Positions 44,030 to 52,583 of a stretch of 64,000 nt of DNA are shown piece after piece. The notes under the pieces were generated by a model that worked only from the letters and a program-made list of their open reading frames with translations, did no database searches and had not been told where the DNA came from. A program made the position numbers and the translations under genes. The DNA comes from an uncultured Opitutia bacterium (GTDB lineage: Bacteria; Verrucomicrobiota; Verrucomicrobiia; Opitutales; UBA953), in the NCBI GenBank assembly GCA_903855995.1, contig CAIOAN010000012.1, forward strand, positions 248,001-312,000, read 5' to 3'. Within the stretch, counting starts at the first letter, position 1, and the number at the start of each line of letters is the position of its first letter.

Positions 44030-44373
44030 GCGCCTAGGCGCCTAGGTATTAGCGGTTAGCGGTAAGCGGATAGAAATGAATTCCAGGTGTCGGGTGACGG
44101 CCACGGCTGTCGGCGACTCAGGAGTCGGCTTTTCAGCCATCAGCCGCGGGAGCCTGGAGCCGGTTGCCGAAGGCCGAACAGCAGATACCCGAAAGGCCGA
44201 TGCCCCGGTGGCCGGCACCTGACACCATTTTGAGCTGTCTGCTTGGGTAGGGGCGCGACGGCGTCGCGTCCGTTTACAACCGTAGGCAGGGAGTCATCGG
44301 GACTTAGCTAAATTAATTGAACTCTGCGTCGCTAAGCGAACGGACGCCACGCAGTTGCGTCCCTACCTCCGAA
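44030..44373. repeat. Composite element 14 (f, palindrome, CAGCCGCGG block, c)
   Basis: A 344-bp gap with no gene. It contains f (GCGGTTAGCGGTAAGCGG), a palindrome with arms AGGTGTCGGGTGACGGCCAC and GGTGGCCGGCACCTGACACC, the CATCAGCCGCGG block shared with element 4, and a diverged c copy at 44248-44367 whose arms start GTAGGGGCGCGACGG and end TTGCGTCCCTAC. It is the rightmost element found. Confidence 0.85.
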
Positions 44374-45537
44374 TCACTCGCTCTTCCCGGCCGCGAAATC
44401 AGCCAGGGAGTCGGAGACCCATTGGCGTTGCTCGTCGGCGAGTTCAGGGAAGATCGGGATGCTGAGCACTTCCGTCGCGAGCTGCTCGGAAACCTTGGCG
44501 CTGTCGTGGCCACGGTGCGATTTGCCGACGAAGCATTCCTGGCGGTGCAGCGGGATCGGGTAATAGATTTCGCAGCCGATCTTACGGGCAGTCAGGAAAG
44601 CCTTGAGCGCATCACGGCGACCGCCGGTCACGCGCAAGGTGAACTGATTCCAGATGCCCTGGCCGGAGAAATCCACCGGGAGCAGGATCTTCGCCGCCGC
44701 CTCGGCACCGGGGCGGTTCTCGGCGATGCCGGGGCGGCCTTTGAGCGAGGCGTGATAGAAGTTGGCATTGCCGGCGCGCGCGCAGTTATAGGACGGCAGC
44801 TGCGGCAGCTTGATGTGCAGAAGCGCGGCCTGCAGGGGGTCCATGCGGAAATTCGCTCCGACTTCGCGGTGATAATATTTCGGCTGCATCCCGTGGACGC
44901 GCAACATGCGCGCGCGTTCGGCGAGGGCGTCGTCGGAAGTCGTCACCAGGCCGGAGTCGCCCAGGCCACCCAGATTCTTGGAGGGAAAGAAACTCGTGGC
45001 CCCGAAATCGCCGGAGGACATCGTGCAACGGCCTTTCCAGCGGGCGCCCATGGATTGGGCCGCATCCTCGATGACGCGCAGGCGGTGCGCCGAGGCAAAG
45101 GCCTGAAGCACATCGAGATCGCAGGACTGGCCGAAAAGATGCACCGGCATGATGGCGCGGGTGCGCGGGCCGACCTTACGGGCCGCATCCTCCAGATCGA
45201 TGTTGAAGTGGTGCGGGTTGACGTCGACCCACACAGGCGTCGCACCGAGACGTGACACGGAACCGGCCGTCGCGAAGAAGGTAAAGGAAGGGATCAGGAC
45301 TTCGTCGCCCTCGCCGATGCCAAGCGCCATCAAGGCGAGCAGGAGCGCATCGGTGCCAGACGAGACGCCCAGGGCGTGCTTCACGCCGAGGAACGCCGCG
45401 CAGTCTTTTTCAAAAGCCTCGAGGCGCGGGCCCATGATGAACATGTTGGAGCGAAGCACTTCGCGGAACGCGGTCTCGAACTGGGCCTCGAGGGCGCGGT
45501 TCTGGGGACCTAGGTCAAGCAACGGGACGTTCATCAT
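44374..45537 (-). CDS. DegT/DnrJ/EryC1/StrS aminotransferase (WbpE/WlbC-like)
   Basis: About 387 residues. MMNVPLLDLGPQNRALEAQF opens it, GVSSGTDALLLALMALG binds PLP phosphate, and the PLP lysine is in ATSFFPSKNLGGLGDSG. The form VPLLDL and VHLFGQSCDLD is that of enzymes aminating C3 of UDP-3-keto sugars such as UDP-GlcNAc(3NH2)A precursors. Either of two adjacent Met codons (45537 or 45534) can be the start. It lies outside the main run of glycan genes but could serve them. Confidence 0.85.
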   Translation of the reverse strand: MMNVPLLDLGPQNRALEAQFETAFREVLRSNMFIMGPRLEAFEKDCAAFLGVKHALGVSSGTDALLLALMALGIGEGDEVLIPSFTFFATAGSVSRLGATPVWVDVNPHHFNIDLEDAARKVGPRTRAIMPVHLFGQSCDLDVLQAFASAHRLRVIEDAAQSMGARWKGRCTMSSGDFGATSFFPSKNLGGLGDSGLVTTSDDALAERARMLRVHGMQPKYYHREVGANFRMDPLQAALLHIKLPQLPSYNCARAGNANFYHASLKGRPGIAENRPGAEAAAKILLPVDFSGQGIWNQFTLRVTGGRRDALKAFLTARKIGCEIYYPIPLHRQECFVGKSHRGHDSAKVSEQLATEVLSIPIFPELADEQRQWVSDSLADFAAGKSE

Positions 45538-45579
45538 GGCGCAGCAGGCTTCTCCCACCGCCCGCCCGCACGGGCAACA

Positions 45580-46383
45580 TCATTCAACCGAACGGCGCGT
45601 ACGCAGCAGCAGGAAAAGCCCGAGCCCGGCGAGCGGCAGCGTCCAGAACTGACCAGCGGTCAGGCCGAGCACATAGCCGTCTTCAGCCGAACGGAAACAC
45701 TCGCAGACAATGCGTGCGGCTGAATAGAGGAGCAGGAATTCACCGGCCAGACGGCCCGGCGGCAGTCGGCGCGGGTAGCGGAGCAGGACCCAGATGAGCG
45801 GCAGGAGGCCTTCCCCAAACGCTTCGTAAAGCTGCGACGGATGCCGGGGCATCGCGCCTTCATGGGGGAAGATCACCGCCCAAGGCGCCGACGAAGGATC
45901 ACCGACGAGCTCGCCGTTGACGAAATTCGCCAAGCGTCCGAAGAAGAGGCCCGCCGGCGCGAGCGCGCACAGCAGGTCGCCCAGAGAAAGGAAGTCCACT
46001 TGGCGGCTGCGGGCAAACCAGAGCCCGGCGAGCAGCACGCCGAGGAAACCGCCGTGGCTGGCCATCCCGCCCTGCCAGACGCGGAACAACATCATCGGGT
46101 CGGCGGCGAATTCGGCACGAGCGTAGAGAGCGACGTGGCCGAGGCGACCGCCCGCGATCACGCCGACCATGATGGCTGTGACCAAGGTCGATTCATCCAG
46201 ACCGTTGCGCAGCGGCGTCAACCCAGCCTTGCGCCAGCGCCCGAGCAGGTAGGCCGCGACCATGAAACCGGCGGCGTAAGAGAGCCCATACCAATGGACG
46301 CCGCGCAAGGCCCAGCCGGCCGGAAAGTGAATCGCGACCGGATCGAGGTCGTGCACCCAATAGGCTAAAATCGAGGACATCAT
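45580..46383 (-). CDS. lgt: Prolipoprotein diacylglyceryl transferase
   Basis: A 267-residue membrane enzyme with about seven hydrophobic segments. The key sites are GGMASHGGFLGVLL and the Lgt signature FFGRLANFVNGELVGDP. It attaches diacylglycerol to the cysteine of lipoproteins, the first step of lipoprotein maturation. Its start overlaps the CorC-like stop by 4 bases. Confidence 0.95.
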   Translation of the reverse strand: MMSSILAYWVHDLDPVAIHFPAGWALRGVHWYGLSYAAGFMVAAYLLGRWRKAGLTPLRNGLDESTLVTAIMVGVIAGGRLGHVALYARAEFAADPMMLFRVWQGGMASHGGFLGVLLAGLWFARSRQVDFLSLGDLLCALAPAGLFFGRLANFVNGELVGDPSSAPWAVIFPHEGAMPRHPSQLYEAFGEGLLPLIWVLLRYPRRLPPGRLAGEFLLLYSAARIVCECFRSAEDGYVLGLTAGQFWTLPLAGLGLFLLLRTRRSVE

Positions 46384-47471
46384 GTCGCGGCCTTCGGCGG
46401 CACCTCGCCGCCCGGACGACGACCGACGCGGTGGCCGCGCTGGCGCGCGAGCTCACGCATGTCTGGATGCGGATCATCCTTCTCGTAAATCTCCACGCCC
46501 AGCAGGGATTCAAAAACGTCCTCGAGCGTGATCACGCCGGCGAACGCCCCGAACTCATCCACCACCACCGCGAGGTGCTGATGCGCCCGCACGAGGTCAT
46601 GAAGAGCGTCGGAGAGCGTCGCGTTCTCCGGGACGATGTGGGCCTTGGACATCAGTTCTCGGATGGGAACCTCACGGCGGCCTTCGCCGGCGGCTTTCAG
46701 AATATCACGGCGGCGGACCACGCCGACGATGCGATCCGGATTCTGCTCCCAGACGGGCATGCGGCCATGCGGCACGTTGGGGTAAAGACGGAGCACGTCG
46801 GCCACGGTCAGGTCCGCATCGATGGCCGTGACGACCGGCCGAGGCGTCAGCACATGTGAGACCGGGATGTCGTCGAGGCGGACCGCGTTGGAAACCAGAT
46901 TGCTCTCCGCCTGGGTGATCTTGCCTTCGCGCGCCGCGGCCTGGGCGAGGCTGCCGATGTCGGCATCCGCGCGGTCAAGGCCTGGCTCCTCCGGAGGGGC
47001 GAGGGAGTCGTGAAGTTTGCCGAAGACACGGAGTAATTTTGCGGCGCCGCGCACCAGCTTAAGCGGGGCGGCGATACGCGGGGCCAGTTGTACTCGGAAA
47101 TGCATGCCGACCTTGCGGGGAAGCATGACCGTGAGCCAAGCCATGATGAAGGAGACGGCGATCACGCCGAGCGCGGTCAGAAGGGCCACCTGCCAACCCG
47201 TGGCGACCTGGGGGAAAAGCCGCCCGCCGACGAGGAAGCCGCCGAGGAGCGCGCTCATGCCGACGAATGCCGCCGACAGCACCTCGAGGGCCGCGAGGGT
47301 ATTCCCTTGGTCGCCCCGCGAACGCTCAATGGAGACGGCCGCCTTAGCGTCCTGACGGCGGAGTTCTTCCAACTCGGCATGCGACAAGGTGGAGACGACT
47401 CCAGCCACGAGGGAGATCCCGGCGGCGCTCCCATTCAGGAGGATAAAAATTGGCCAAAGCAACCATTCCAT
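46380..47471 (-). CDS. CNNM/CorC-family transporter-associated protein (DUF21 and CBS pair)
   Basis: A 363-residue protein. The N-terminal DUF21 region (residues 1-140) has four hydrophobic segments starting WLLWPIFILLNGSAAGISLV. A CBS pair follows (VSHVLTPRPVVTAIDAD and ELMSKAHIVPENATL), ending DEFGAFAGVITLEDVFESLL. Family members act in magnesium or cobalt efflux. The CorC_HlyC C-terminal domain seems missing, so it is shorter than many relatives. It is coupled to lgt. Confidence 0.85.
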   Translation of the reverse strand: MEWLLWPIFILLNGSAAGISLVAGVVSTLSHAELEELRRQDAKAAVSIERSRGDQGNTLAALEVLSAAFVGMSALLGGFLVGGRLFPQVATGWQVALLTALGVIAVSFIMAWLTVMLPRKVGMHFRVQLAPRIAAPLKLVRGAAKLLRVFGKLHDSLAPPEEPGLDRADADIGSLAQAAAREGKITQAESNLVSNAVRLDDIPVSHVLTPRPVVTAIDADLTVADVLRLYPNVPHGRMPVWEQNPDRIVGVVRRRDILKAAGEGRREVPIRELMSKAHIVPENATLSDALHDLVRAHQHLAVVVDEFGAFAGVITLEDVFESLLGVEIYEKDDPHPDMRELARQRGHRVGRRPGGEVPPKAAT

Positions 47472-47558
47472 GTGCGGGTTTCATAGGCCCGCCCGCTGGG
47501 CTTGGCGAGGGAGAATCCCGGCGTTGACCCTAAGGAAACCTCACGAAATACTCACCCT

Positions 47559-47939
47559 ATGACCCCTCGTGAGCTCCAGGTTATCTCCGCTCTGGCCGTC
47601 TTCCTGACCGCCTCGCTGCCCGCCGCCGCCGGAGCGATCGCCTTCCGCACCCAGCCCATCCTCGCCGCCACGCTGACGGGCGAGCCTGGCAAACTTCCCG
47701 GACTCACGGGATTATTTTTCAATAACTTCAAGGCCGCGTTGCTCCTGCTCATGTTCCTCGGCGCCGCTGCGACGATCGTTGCGATCCGCACCCACTTTAA
47801 CAAAGAAGCCGAAGCCCCGACCAAGATGGCGACGTTGGTCGTCACCACTTGCTTCTCTTCCCTGCTCAGCGTGATCTTCCTGGCGTTGCTGATTCTGGCG
47901 ACCGTGATGCCCGTCTACGCCAAGTTGATGCAGCGCTGA
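47559..47939 (+). CDS. Integral membrane protein of unknown function
   Basis: A 126-residue hydrophobic protein with three likely spans (ALAVFLTASLPAAAGAIAF, AALLLLMFLGAAATIVAI, LLSVIFLALLILATVMPVYA). It begins MTPRELQVISA. I do not recognise its family. It is divergent from the CorC-like gene, and its 3' end overlaps the end of the pabC-like gene on the other strand by about 25 bp. Confidence 0.6.
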   Translation: MTPRELQVISALAVFLTASLPAAAGAIAFRTQPILAATLTGEPGKLPGLTGLFFNNFKAALLLLMFLGAAATIVAIRTHFNKEAEAPTKMATLVVTTCFSSLLSVIFLALLILATVMPVYAKLMQR

Positions 47940-48775
47940 GCCCGCCAAGCCGCCAACGCCGCCAGCATCGCACGGGCCTCCGTCTGCGGACCCGTTGATT
48001 GCCAGCAGACTTGCCGTTCTGCATCGGAGCACGTCGAGCTCAGCACGCCTCCACCCGCCAAGGTAGAACGCAGCACCACGACCGATTCAGCCCGCGGCGG
48101 GAAAGGCTCCGCCACTTCTGCGATCTTGCGGCCGGCGGCGAGAACCACGCCGCGGAACTGGGCCATCGCCGTGCCGCCAAGGCGACCCGTCGAGGCGGCG
48201 GGGAAACACCAGTGGGTGCCGTCCCACCAAGCAAGGGAGCTGCGCGTGGCTTCGGCCACATGCCCGGTCGCGTCCAGCTGCACGCCTTCGATGTCGGTGT
48301 CGTGCGAGATGGCACGGAGTTCGCGCCAGGCGACGGAAGAATTCTGCCACGGACCGCTCTTGGGACGGGGCAGCCATTCGGGGGCGTCGCGCCGTGTCTG
48401 CAAAAGCTGGAGTCGAATCGCCGGCGGCGTCGCGGGCAACGGGCGCACGGTCACCCACTCGGTCGCCAACGTATCCATCGCACGGGGCGCGACAATTAAG
48501 CGGACGATGGCATCGGTCAGCTGCTCGCGACGGAGGATCTCGCGCAAGACCGGGGCCCAGCGCACGGGGTCTGGCGCGGCGCCCAACGTGAGCCTGTTTG
48601 AATCAATGCCGAGGCGGGGGCACGACTGAACCAGGCGGGCGAGGTGATCCGGCAGGCACTCCACCTTGCCGCCGCGGAGCGCAAAAGTCTCAAAAAGACA
48701 CGGACCGGGCGAAATCACGGATACCTCCGCGCCGTCGGGCAGGGGAAACCATTCGCCGTTACGCCAGCCGATCAT
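47915..48775 (-). CDS. pabC: Aminotransferase class IV, aminodeoxychorismate lyase-like
   Basis: A 286-residue fold-type IV PLP enzyme. ISPGPCLFETFALRGGKVEC is the N-terminal pattern and the PLP lysine is probably in RPKSGPWQNSSVAW. The ATG overlaps the stop of the pabB-like gene (ATGA). That pairing supports conversion of aminodeoxychorismate to p-aminobenzoate for folate. Sequence alone does not exclude a D-amino-acid or branched-chain aminotransferase. Confidence 0.8.
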   Translation of the reverse strand: MIGWRNGEWFPLPDGAEVSVISPGPCLFETFALRGGKVECLPDHLARLVQSCPRLGIDSNRLTLGAAPDPVRWAPVLREILRREQLTDAIVRLIVAPRAMDTLATEWVTVRPLPATPPAIRLQLLQTRRDAPEWLPRPKSGPWQNSSVAWRELRAISHDTDIEGVQLDATGHVAEATRSSLAWWDGTHWCFPAASTGRLGGTAMAQFRGVVLAAGRKIAEVAEPFPPRAESVVVLRSTLAGGGVLSSTCSDAERQVCWQSTGPQTEARAMLAALAAWRAQRCINLA

Positions 48776-50250
48776 GACGTCAGCGCCGCGCGGTTGGCGG
48801 CGAGCAACGGTGCCTGCGCCTTGCGGAGGCTTTCGGCGTATTCGCGCGAAGGCACAGAATCCGCAACAATGCCGGCGCCGGCCTGGACGAAGGCCCGGCC
48901 CTCGGCGGACCACAGGGAACGGATGATGATGTTGAGGCAGAGATCGCCCGAGGCCCCGATCCACCCCAGCGATCCCGTGTAATAACCACGGGCCACTGGT
49001 TCGAGTTCCGCGATGATCTGCATCGTGCGCACTTTCGGCGCACCCGTAATCGTGCCGCCGGGGAAAAGCGCCCGGATGACTTCGGCCGGGCCCGCGGCGG
49101 CCTGTAATCTGCCTTCCACCTGGGAGACGAGGTGCATCACATGAGAGTAGCGTTCGACCGCCATGAATTCAGGGACGCTCACCGTGCCGGGCTGGGAGAC
49201 GCGACCGACATCATTCCGCAGAAGATCCACCAGCATCAGGTGCTCCGCTTTTTCTTTCGTATCGCCGGCTAATTCCTGCGCCCAGGCCAAATCGGCGGCG
49301 GCATCGGCCCCGCGCGGGCGCGTGCCGGCAATCGGCCGGGAAGCGATGCGTCCGGCGGAGACCTCAACCAATAGCTCCGGCGAGCCACAGACCAGCGTCG
49401 CTCCGGGAAGTCGCACCAAACCCATGTAGGGGGAAGGGTTGGCGGAGCGTAGCGCTTCATAGGCGCGCAGCGAATCGACCGGTGCGACCTCCAGCCGCGT
49501 CGAGAGGTTGACCTGATAGGTGTCGCCGGCGGCGATATACTCCTGGCAGCGGCGGACCGCGGCGACAAAGGCGGGTTCGGCCAAAGACTGGGCGAGTGGC
49601 GATGCAGGCGTGGACGTGGTCGCACCCGCCACGGCCGGCTGAGCCACGGTGCGATGCCAATGCGCGGCGAGAGACCGTGCGCGTTCGCGGGCCGACCGCA
49701 GGGTCGCAGCGGGCGGGCCGACCGGACAGAGCACCACGACCGTCAGCTCCTGTTTTGAGGCATCAAACACACAGGCTTCGGAAGCCTCGAGAAAAGCGGC
49801 CAACGGTGCCGACGGATCGGCCGGCGCCGCGGCTACCGGTTCGAACTGCGCGGCCAGTTCGTAGCCGAGCAGCGCGATGAGCCCACCCTGGAAGGAAGGC
49901 CAGCCAGCGAGGCGCGGGGCGCGGACTTCGCGCGACCAGCGCCGCAGAAAGGCCAGGGGGCGTTCGGAAGTTTCTTCATGGGCGCCGTCTTCGGCGTGCA
50001 TCACCACGCGCCCGTCGGCAAAAAATACCGTCGTGCGGTGCGCACACGGTACCGCGATGGTGAACGAGCCCGAACGGCCGCTCTCGAGCACCGCATGGTG
50101 TCGTCCGGAGAAAAAGCCCTCCCAGGAGGCCGGCAATCGATCTGCGCGGAAGCGCGCTAGGTAGGGCAGATGCGTCCAGCCTTCGCCCGCGGCGGTCCAG
50201 TCGGCCGCGCTTACTTCCGCCAGAATTTCGGGGGCTTCAGCCACGGGCAA
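48772..50250 (-). CDS. pabB: Aminodeoxychorismate/anthranilate synthase component I
   Basis: A 492-residue chorismate-binding enzyme. The C-terminal domain contains GDTYQVNLSTRLE, SRPIAGTRPRGAD, LMLVDLLRNDVGRVSQPG and GGTITGAPKVRTMQIIAELE, all in the family order. It adds ammonia to chorismate. No glutaminase partner is in the window. The start could be the TTG at 50250 or the GTG at 50244, which overlaps the upstream stop. Co-translation with the pabC-like gene favours PABA synthesis over tryptophan. Confidence 0.85.
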   Translation of the reverse strand: MPVAEAPEILAEVSAADWTAAGEGWTHLPYLARFRADRLPASWEGFFSGRHHAVLESGRSGSFTIAVPCAHRTTVFFADGRVVMHAEDGAHEETSERPLAFLRRWSREVRAPRLAGWPSFQGGLIALLGYELAAQFEPVAAAPADPSAPLAAFLEASEACVFDASKQELTVVVLCPVGPPAATLRSARERARSLAAHWHRTVAQPAVAGATTSTPASPLAQSLAEPAFVAAVRRCQEYIAAGDTYQVNLSTRLEVAPVDSLRAYEALRSANPSPYMGLVRLPGATLVCGSPELLVEVSAGRIASRPIAGTRPRGADAAADLAWAQELAGDTKEKAEHLMLVDLLRNDVGRVSQPGTVSVPEFMAVERYSHVMHLVSQVEGRLQAAAGPAEVIRALFPGGTITGAPKVRTMQIIAELEPVARGYYTGSLGWIGASGDLCLNIIIRSLWSAEGRAFVQAGAGIVADSVPSREYAESLRKAQAPLLAANRAALTS

Positions 50251-50533
50251 GGTTCAGCTTATAACCGGAGAACTCCGGCTGCGAAAGAATCTCCGCGGCG
50301 CGATCCATCGTCAGGCCATAGACGTGGAGCTCTTGGCGCGAGCCCTTCGAGACCACCGTGAGGCGCAGGCCGCCGTCGAGCGGCATGATTTTGATCGAAA
50401 GCGTCTTCGCGCCGACGCGGGCGCTGATGACGCCGCGGGAGACGCGACCATGACGCTCCAGGGCTTCGGCGACGGGGCGCGCGGCGTCGGTCAACGTCGT
50501 GTGCGCGCCCGCCCTGCCCCGGCCCTTCGCCAT
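50237..50533 (-). CDS. Small conserved-looking protein of unknown function
   Basis: A 98-residue basic protein, MAKGRGRAGAHTTLTDAARP. A compact beta-rich part follows (SRGVISARVGAKTLSIKIMP and GGLRLTVVSKGSRQELHVYG). I do not recognise the family. It starts 2 bp after the M24 peptidase stop and overlaps the pabB-like start, so it is co-transcribed. A small nucleic-acid-binding role is possible from its charge, but this is only a guess. Confidence 0.6.
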   Translation of the reverse strand: MAKGRGRAGAHTTLTDAARPVAEALERHGRVSRGVISARVGAKTLSIKIMPLDGGLRLTVVSKGSRQELHVYGLTMDRAAEILSQPEFSGYKLNLARG

Positions 50534-50535
50534 GC

Positions 50536-51720
50536 TCAGGCGATCTCCCAATGATAGGGATGGGAGGAGAGCATCTCGCAGCCCTTCTTCGTGACCACGA
50601 CACAATCTTCAAAGCGGCAGCCGCCGATGCCCGGATAATAAAGCCCCGGCTCGACGGTGACGGCGTTACCGACGACGAGCGGAAGCGGGTGGCGCAACGA
50701 GAGTGAAGGGTCCTCATGGATGTCGTAACCCAGCCCGTGGCCCGTGCCATGGAAGAAGCCGACGTAGACATCTTTCACCAGGCCGGTCTTATAACGGAGC
50801 GACTTGAAGTAATCGACCACCACCGTGTGGACCTTGGCGCCGGTCACGCCCGCGCGGATCGCCTTGATTGCGCGACGCTGGCCCTCGAGGACAGCGTGGA
50901 CCATCTTGCGCTGCTTTGCGTTGGCCTTCCCTTTCAGGTAGGTGCGGGTCATGTCGCCGTAGTGATGAGAGGCGATATGGCGCGGATAAATATCGCACAC
51001 GATGAGCTCGTTGGCGCGGACCGGTCCCGAGCCCGAGCAGTGGCAATCCACCGCTTGGTCGCCCGGCGCGATGATCAGGCCGATGTCGCAGAGACCGCCG
51101 GCGCGGAGGATGGCGACCTGCGCCTCCTCTTTCAGGATCTCCGCCGTGAGCAAACGACCCCCCCATTGCAGCAAGCCCTTCTTGTCGGCCTTGGATTCGG
51201 CTAGGATTTTCTCAACCGCCTTGAAGCCGGCGACGGCCGCGACGTTGCCGGCGCGGATGCCGGCGAGCTCGGCCCGGGACTTAATCTGGCGACCGGGGAA
51301 AAGTTCGGGTGAACCGCGTTCGTTGTGCTGGGCGCCGACCGGATGAAGTTCCAGGCCGAGTTCGCGGAGGCGCTCGCAGAGGCCGACTGGGAAATCGGCG
51401 GGGACGCGGAAGCGATGCACGCCGTGCTGGAGGGCAGCGAAAGCAATGACATCCGCCAGACCCGCCTTCGGGTTAGTCTGGCGCAGGTCTTTGAAAATCT
51501 CGGCCATGTTCAGGACTTCGTCGAAGGCCGATTCTTCTTTGGCGCGACCGACTTCCATCCCTGGCAGCAGGCCGATCTTGCGACCGGCGGCGGAAAAGGC
51601 CGGGAATGGGTCGGAGGCGTGAAAACCGCCGAACCAGCGCAGGTCGGCATTCTTGGAGGGGGTCGCCATCATCAGCACATCGCGGACGGGGGCGGGGGAT
51701 TTGCGGGAGGGGCGAGCCAT
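50536..51720 (-). CDS. M24 family metallopeptidase (Xaa-Pro aminopeptidase-like)
   Basis: A 394-residue protein with a short N-terminal creatinase-like domain and a pita-bread fold. The metal ligands can be read as Asp in IVCDIYPRH, Asp in YGDMTRTYL, His in GTGHGLGYDIHEDP, Glu in AVTVEPGLYYPG and Glu in CRFEDCVVV. It would remove N-terminal residues before proline. The start at MARPSRKSPAPV is taken as the first Met compatible with the domain. Confidence 0.85.
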   Translation of the reverse strand: MARPSRKSPAPVRDVLMMATPSKNADLRWFGGFHASDPFPAFSAAGRKIGLLPGMEVGRAKEESAFDEVLNMAEIFKDLRQTNPKAGLADVIAFAALQHGVHRFRVPADFPVGLCERLRELGLELHPVGAQHNERGSPELFPGRQIKSRAELAGIRAGNVAAVAGFKAVEKILAESKADKKGLLQWGGRLLTAEILKEEAQVAILRAGGLCDIGLIIAPGDQAVDCHCSGSGPVRANELIVCDIYPRHIASHHYGDMTRTYLKGKANAKQRKMVHAVLEGQRRAIKAIRAGVTGAKVHTVVVDYFKSLRYKTGLVKDVYVGFFHGTGHGLGYDIHEDPSLSLRHPLPLVVGNAVTVEPGLYYPGIGGCRFEDCVVVTKKGCEMLSSHPYHWEIA

Positions 51721-51800
51721 GGGCGCAGGATGACGGAACCCGGCTCGCCGTGAAGCGCAAACGGAGTGGCAGTCCCCCAAAAGAGGGGCACGATGCCCGC

Positions 51801-52307
51801 ATGCTCGCCGAAGCCTCCGACGCCCTGCCCCGCTACGTCTTCCTCCCCCAGCTCCCGTGGCTCGAACTCCTCGCCCGCGGCGTGCTCGTGTATATCTTCC
51901 TAGTCATCCTCATCCGCATGACCGGTCGCCGGCAGGTCGGCATGATGGCACCGTTTGATTTCATCCTCCTGCTCATCCTGAGCAACGCCGTCCAGAATTC
52001 CATGAGCGGCGGCGATAACAGCCTCGCGGGCGGGCTCTTCATCGCGACGGTGCTTATCGCGATGAATACGCTGATGGCCTGGCTCACCCGCCGCTCGAAA
52101 TTCATCGAAGGCCTGCTCATCGGCCAGCCCGTGTTCATCATCCGCGCGGGCGTGCTGGACGAAAAAGTCATGGCGCGGGAGAAGATCACGCACCATGAAC
52201 TGGCGGCCGCGCTGCGCTCCGCCGGCTGCCCAAACATCGAGCACGTACGGCACGCGATTCTCGAGACGAACGGCACGATCAACATCGTCCACCGGGACGC
52301 CGCTTGA
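51801..52307 (+). CDS. DUF421/YetF-family membrane protein
   Basis: A 168-residue protein. Three N-terminal spans are followed by a small soluble domain. TGRRQVGMMAPFDFILLLIL and SNAVQNSMSGGDNSLAGG are the family signature, and LIGQPVFIIRAGVLDEKVM the C-terminal part. Function of the family is poorly known; related YetF/YrbG proteins affect envelope or spore properties. It is divergent from the peptidase gene across 80 bp. Confidence 0.85.
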   Translation: MLAEASDALPRYVFLPQLPWLELLARGVLVYIFLVILIRMTGRRQVGMMAPFDFILLLILSNAVQNSMSGGDNSLAGGLFIATVLIAMNTLMAWLTRRSKFIEGLLIGQPVFIIRAGVLDEKVMAREKITHHELAAALRSAGCPNIEHVRHAILETNGTINIVHRDAA

Positions 52308-52348
52308 CCGTCGCAGGGGATTTCCGCAAGATAGCGGCTCCTGGCAAC

Positions 52349-52422
52349 GCGGGTATCGTTCAGTGGTAGGACCTCACTTTCCCATAGTGGTGACACCAGT
52401 TCGAATCTGGTTACCCGCTCCA
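52349..52422 (+). tRNA. tRNA-Gly (anticodon CCC)
   Basis: A full cloverleaf: acceptor GCGGGTA with TACCCGC, anticodon loop TTCCCAT giving CCC, T-arm ACCAGTTCGAATCTGGT, with encoded CCA. It lies 74 bp before a second tRNA-Gly of nearly the same sequence. Confidence 0.95.
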
Positions 52423-52496
52423 GGAGCCCCCGGCGGGGCCTGCAGGTAGGCTTGACCCGGGCCCTTTCCGTGGGAATAGTGCCCGTCCTTGGCCAC

Positions 52497-52570
52497 GCGG
52501 GTATCGTTCAGTGGTAGGACACCACTCTTCCAAAGTGGATACACCAGTTCGAATCTGGTTACCCGCACCA
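52497..52570 (+). tRNA. tRNA-Gly (anticodon TCC)
   Basis: Acceptor and T-arm match the preceding tRNA-Gly, while the anticodon arm CCACT-CTTCCAA-AGTGG gives TCC. CCA is encoded. The pair probably arose by tandem duplication with anticodon-arm divergence. Confidence 0.95.
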
Positions 52571-52583
52571 AGGAAAACCGGCC

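Noticed and set aside
8448-44373. CRISPR-like array
   Set aside because: The repeats are of several kinds, unevenly spaced, separated by genes, and have no constant repeat with unique spacers; no cas gene is present.
52349-52570. tRNA-Gly pair as an attachment site of an integrated element
   Set aside because: No integrase, no partial tRNA copy further away and no change in gene content; a simple tandem duplication explains it.
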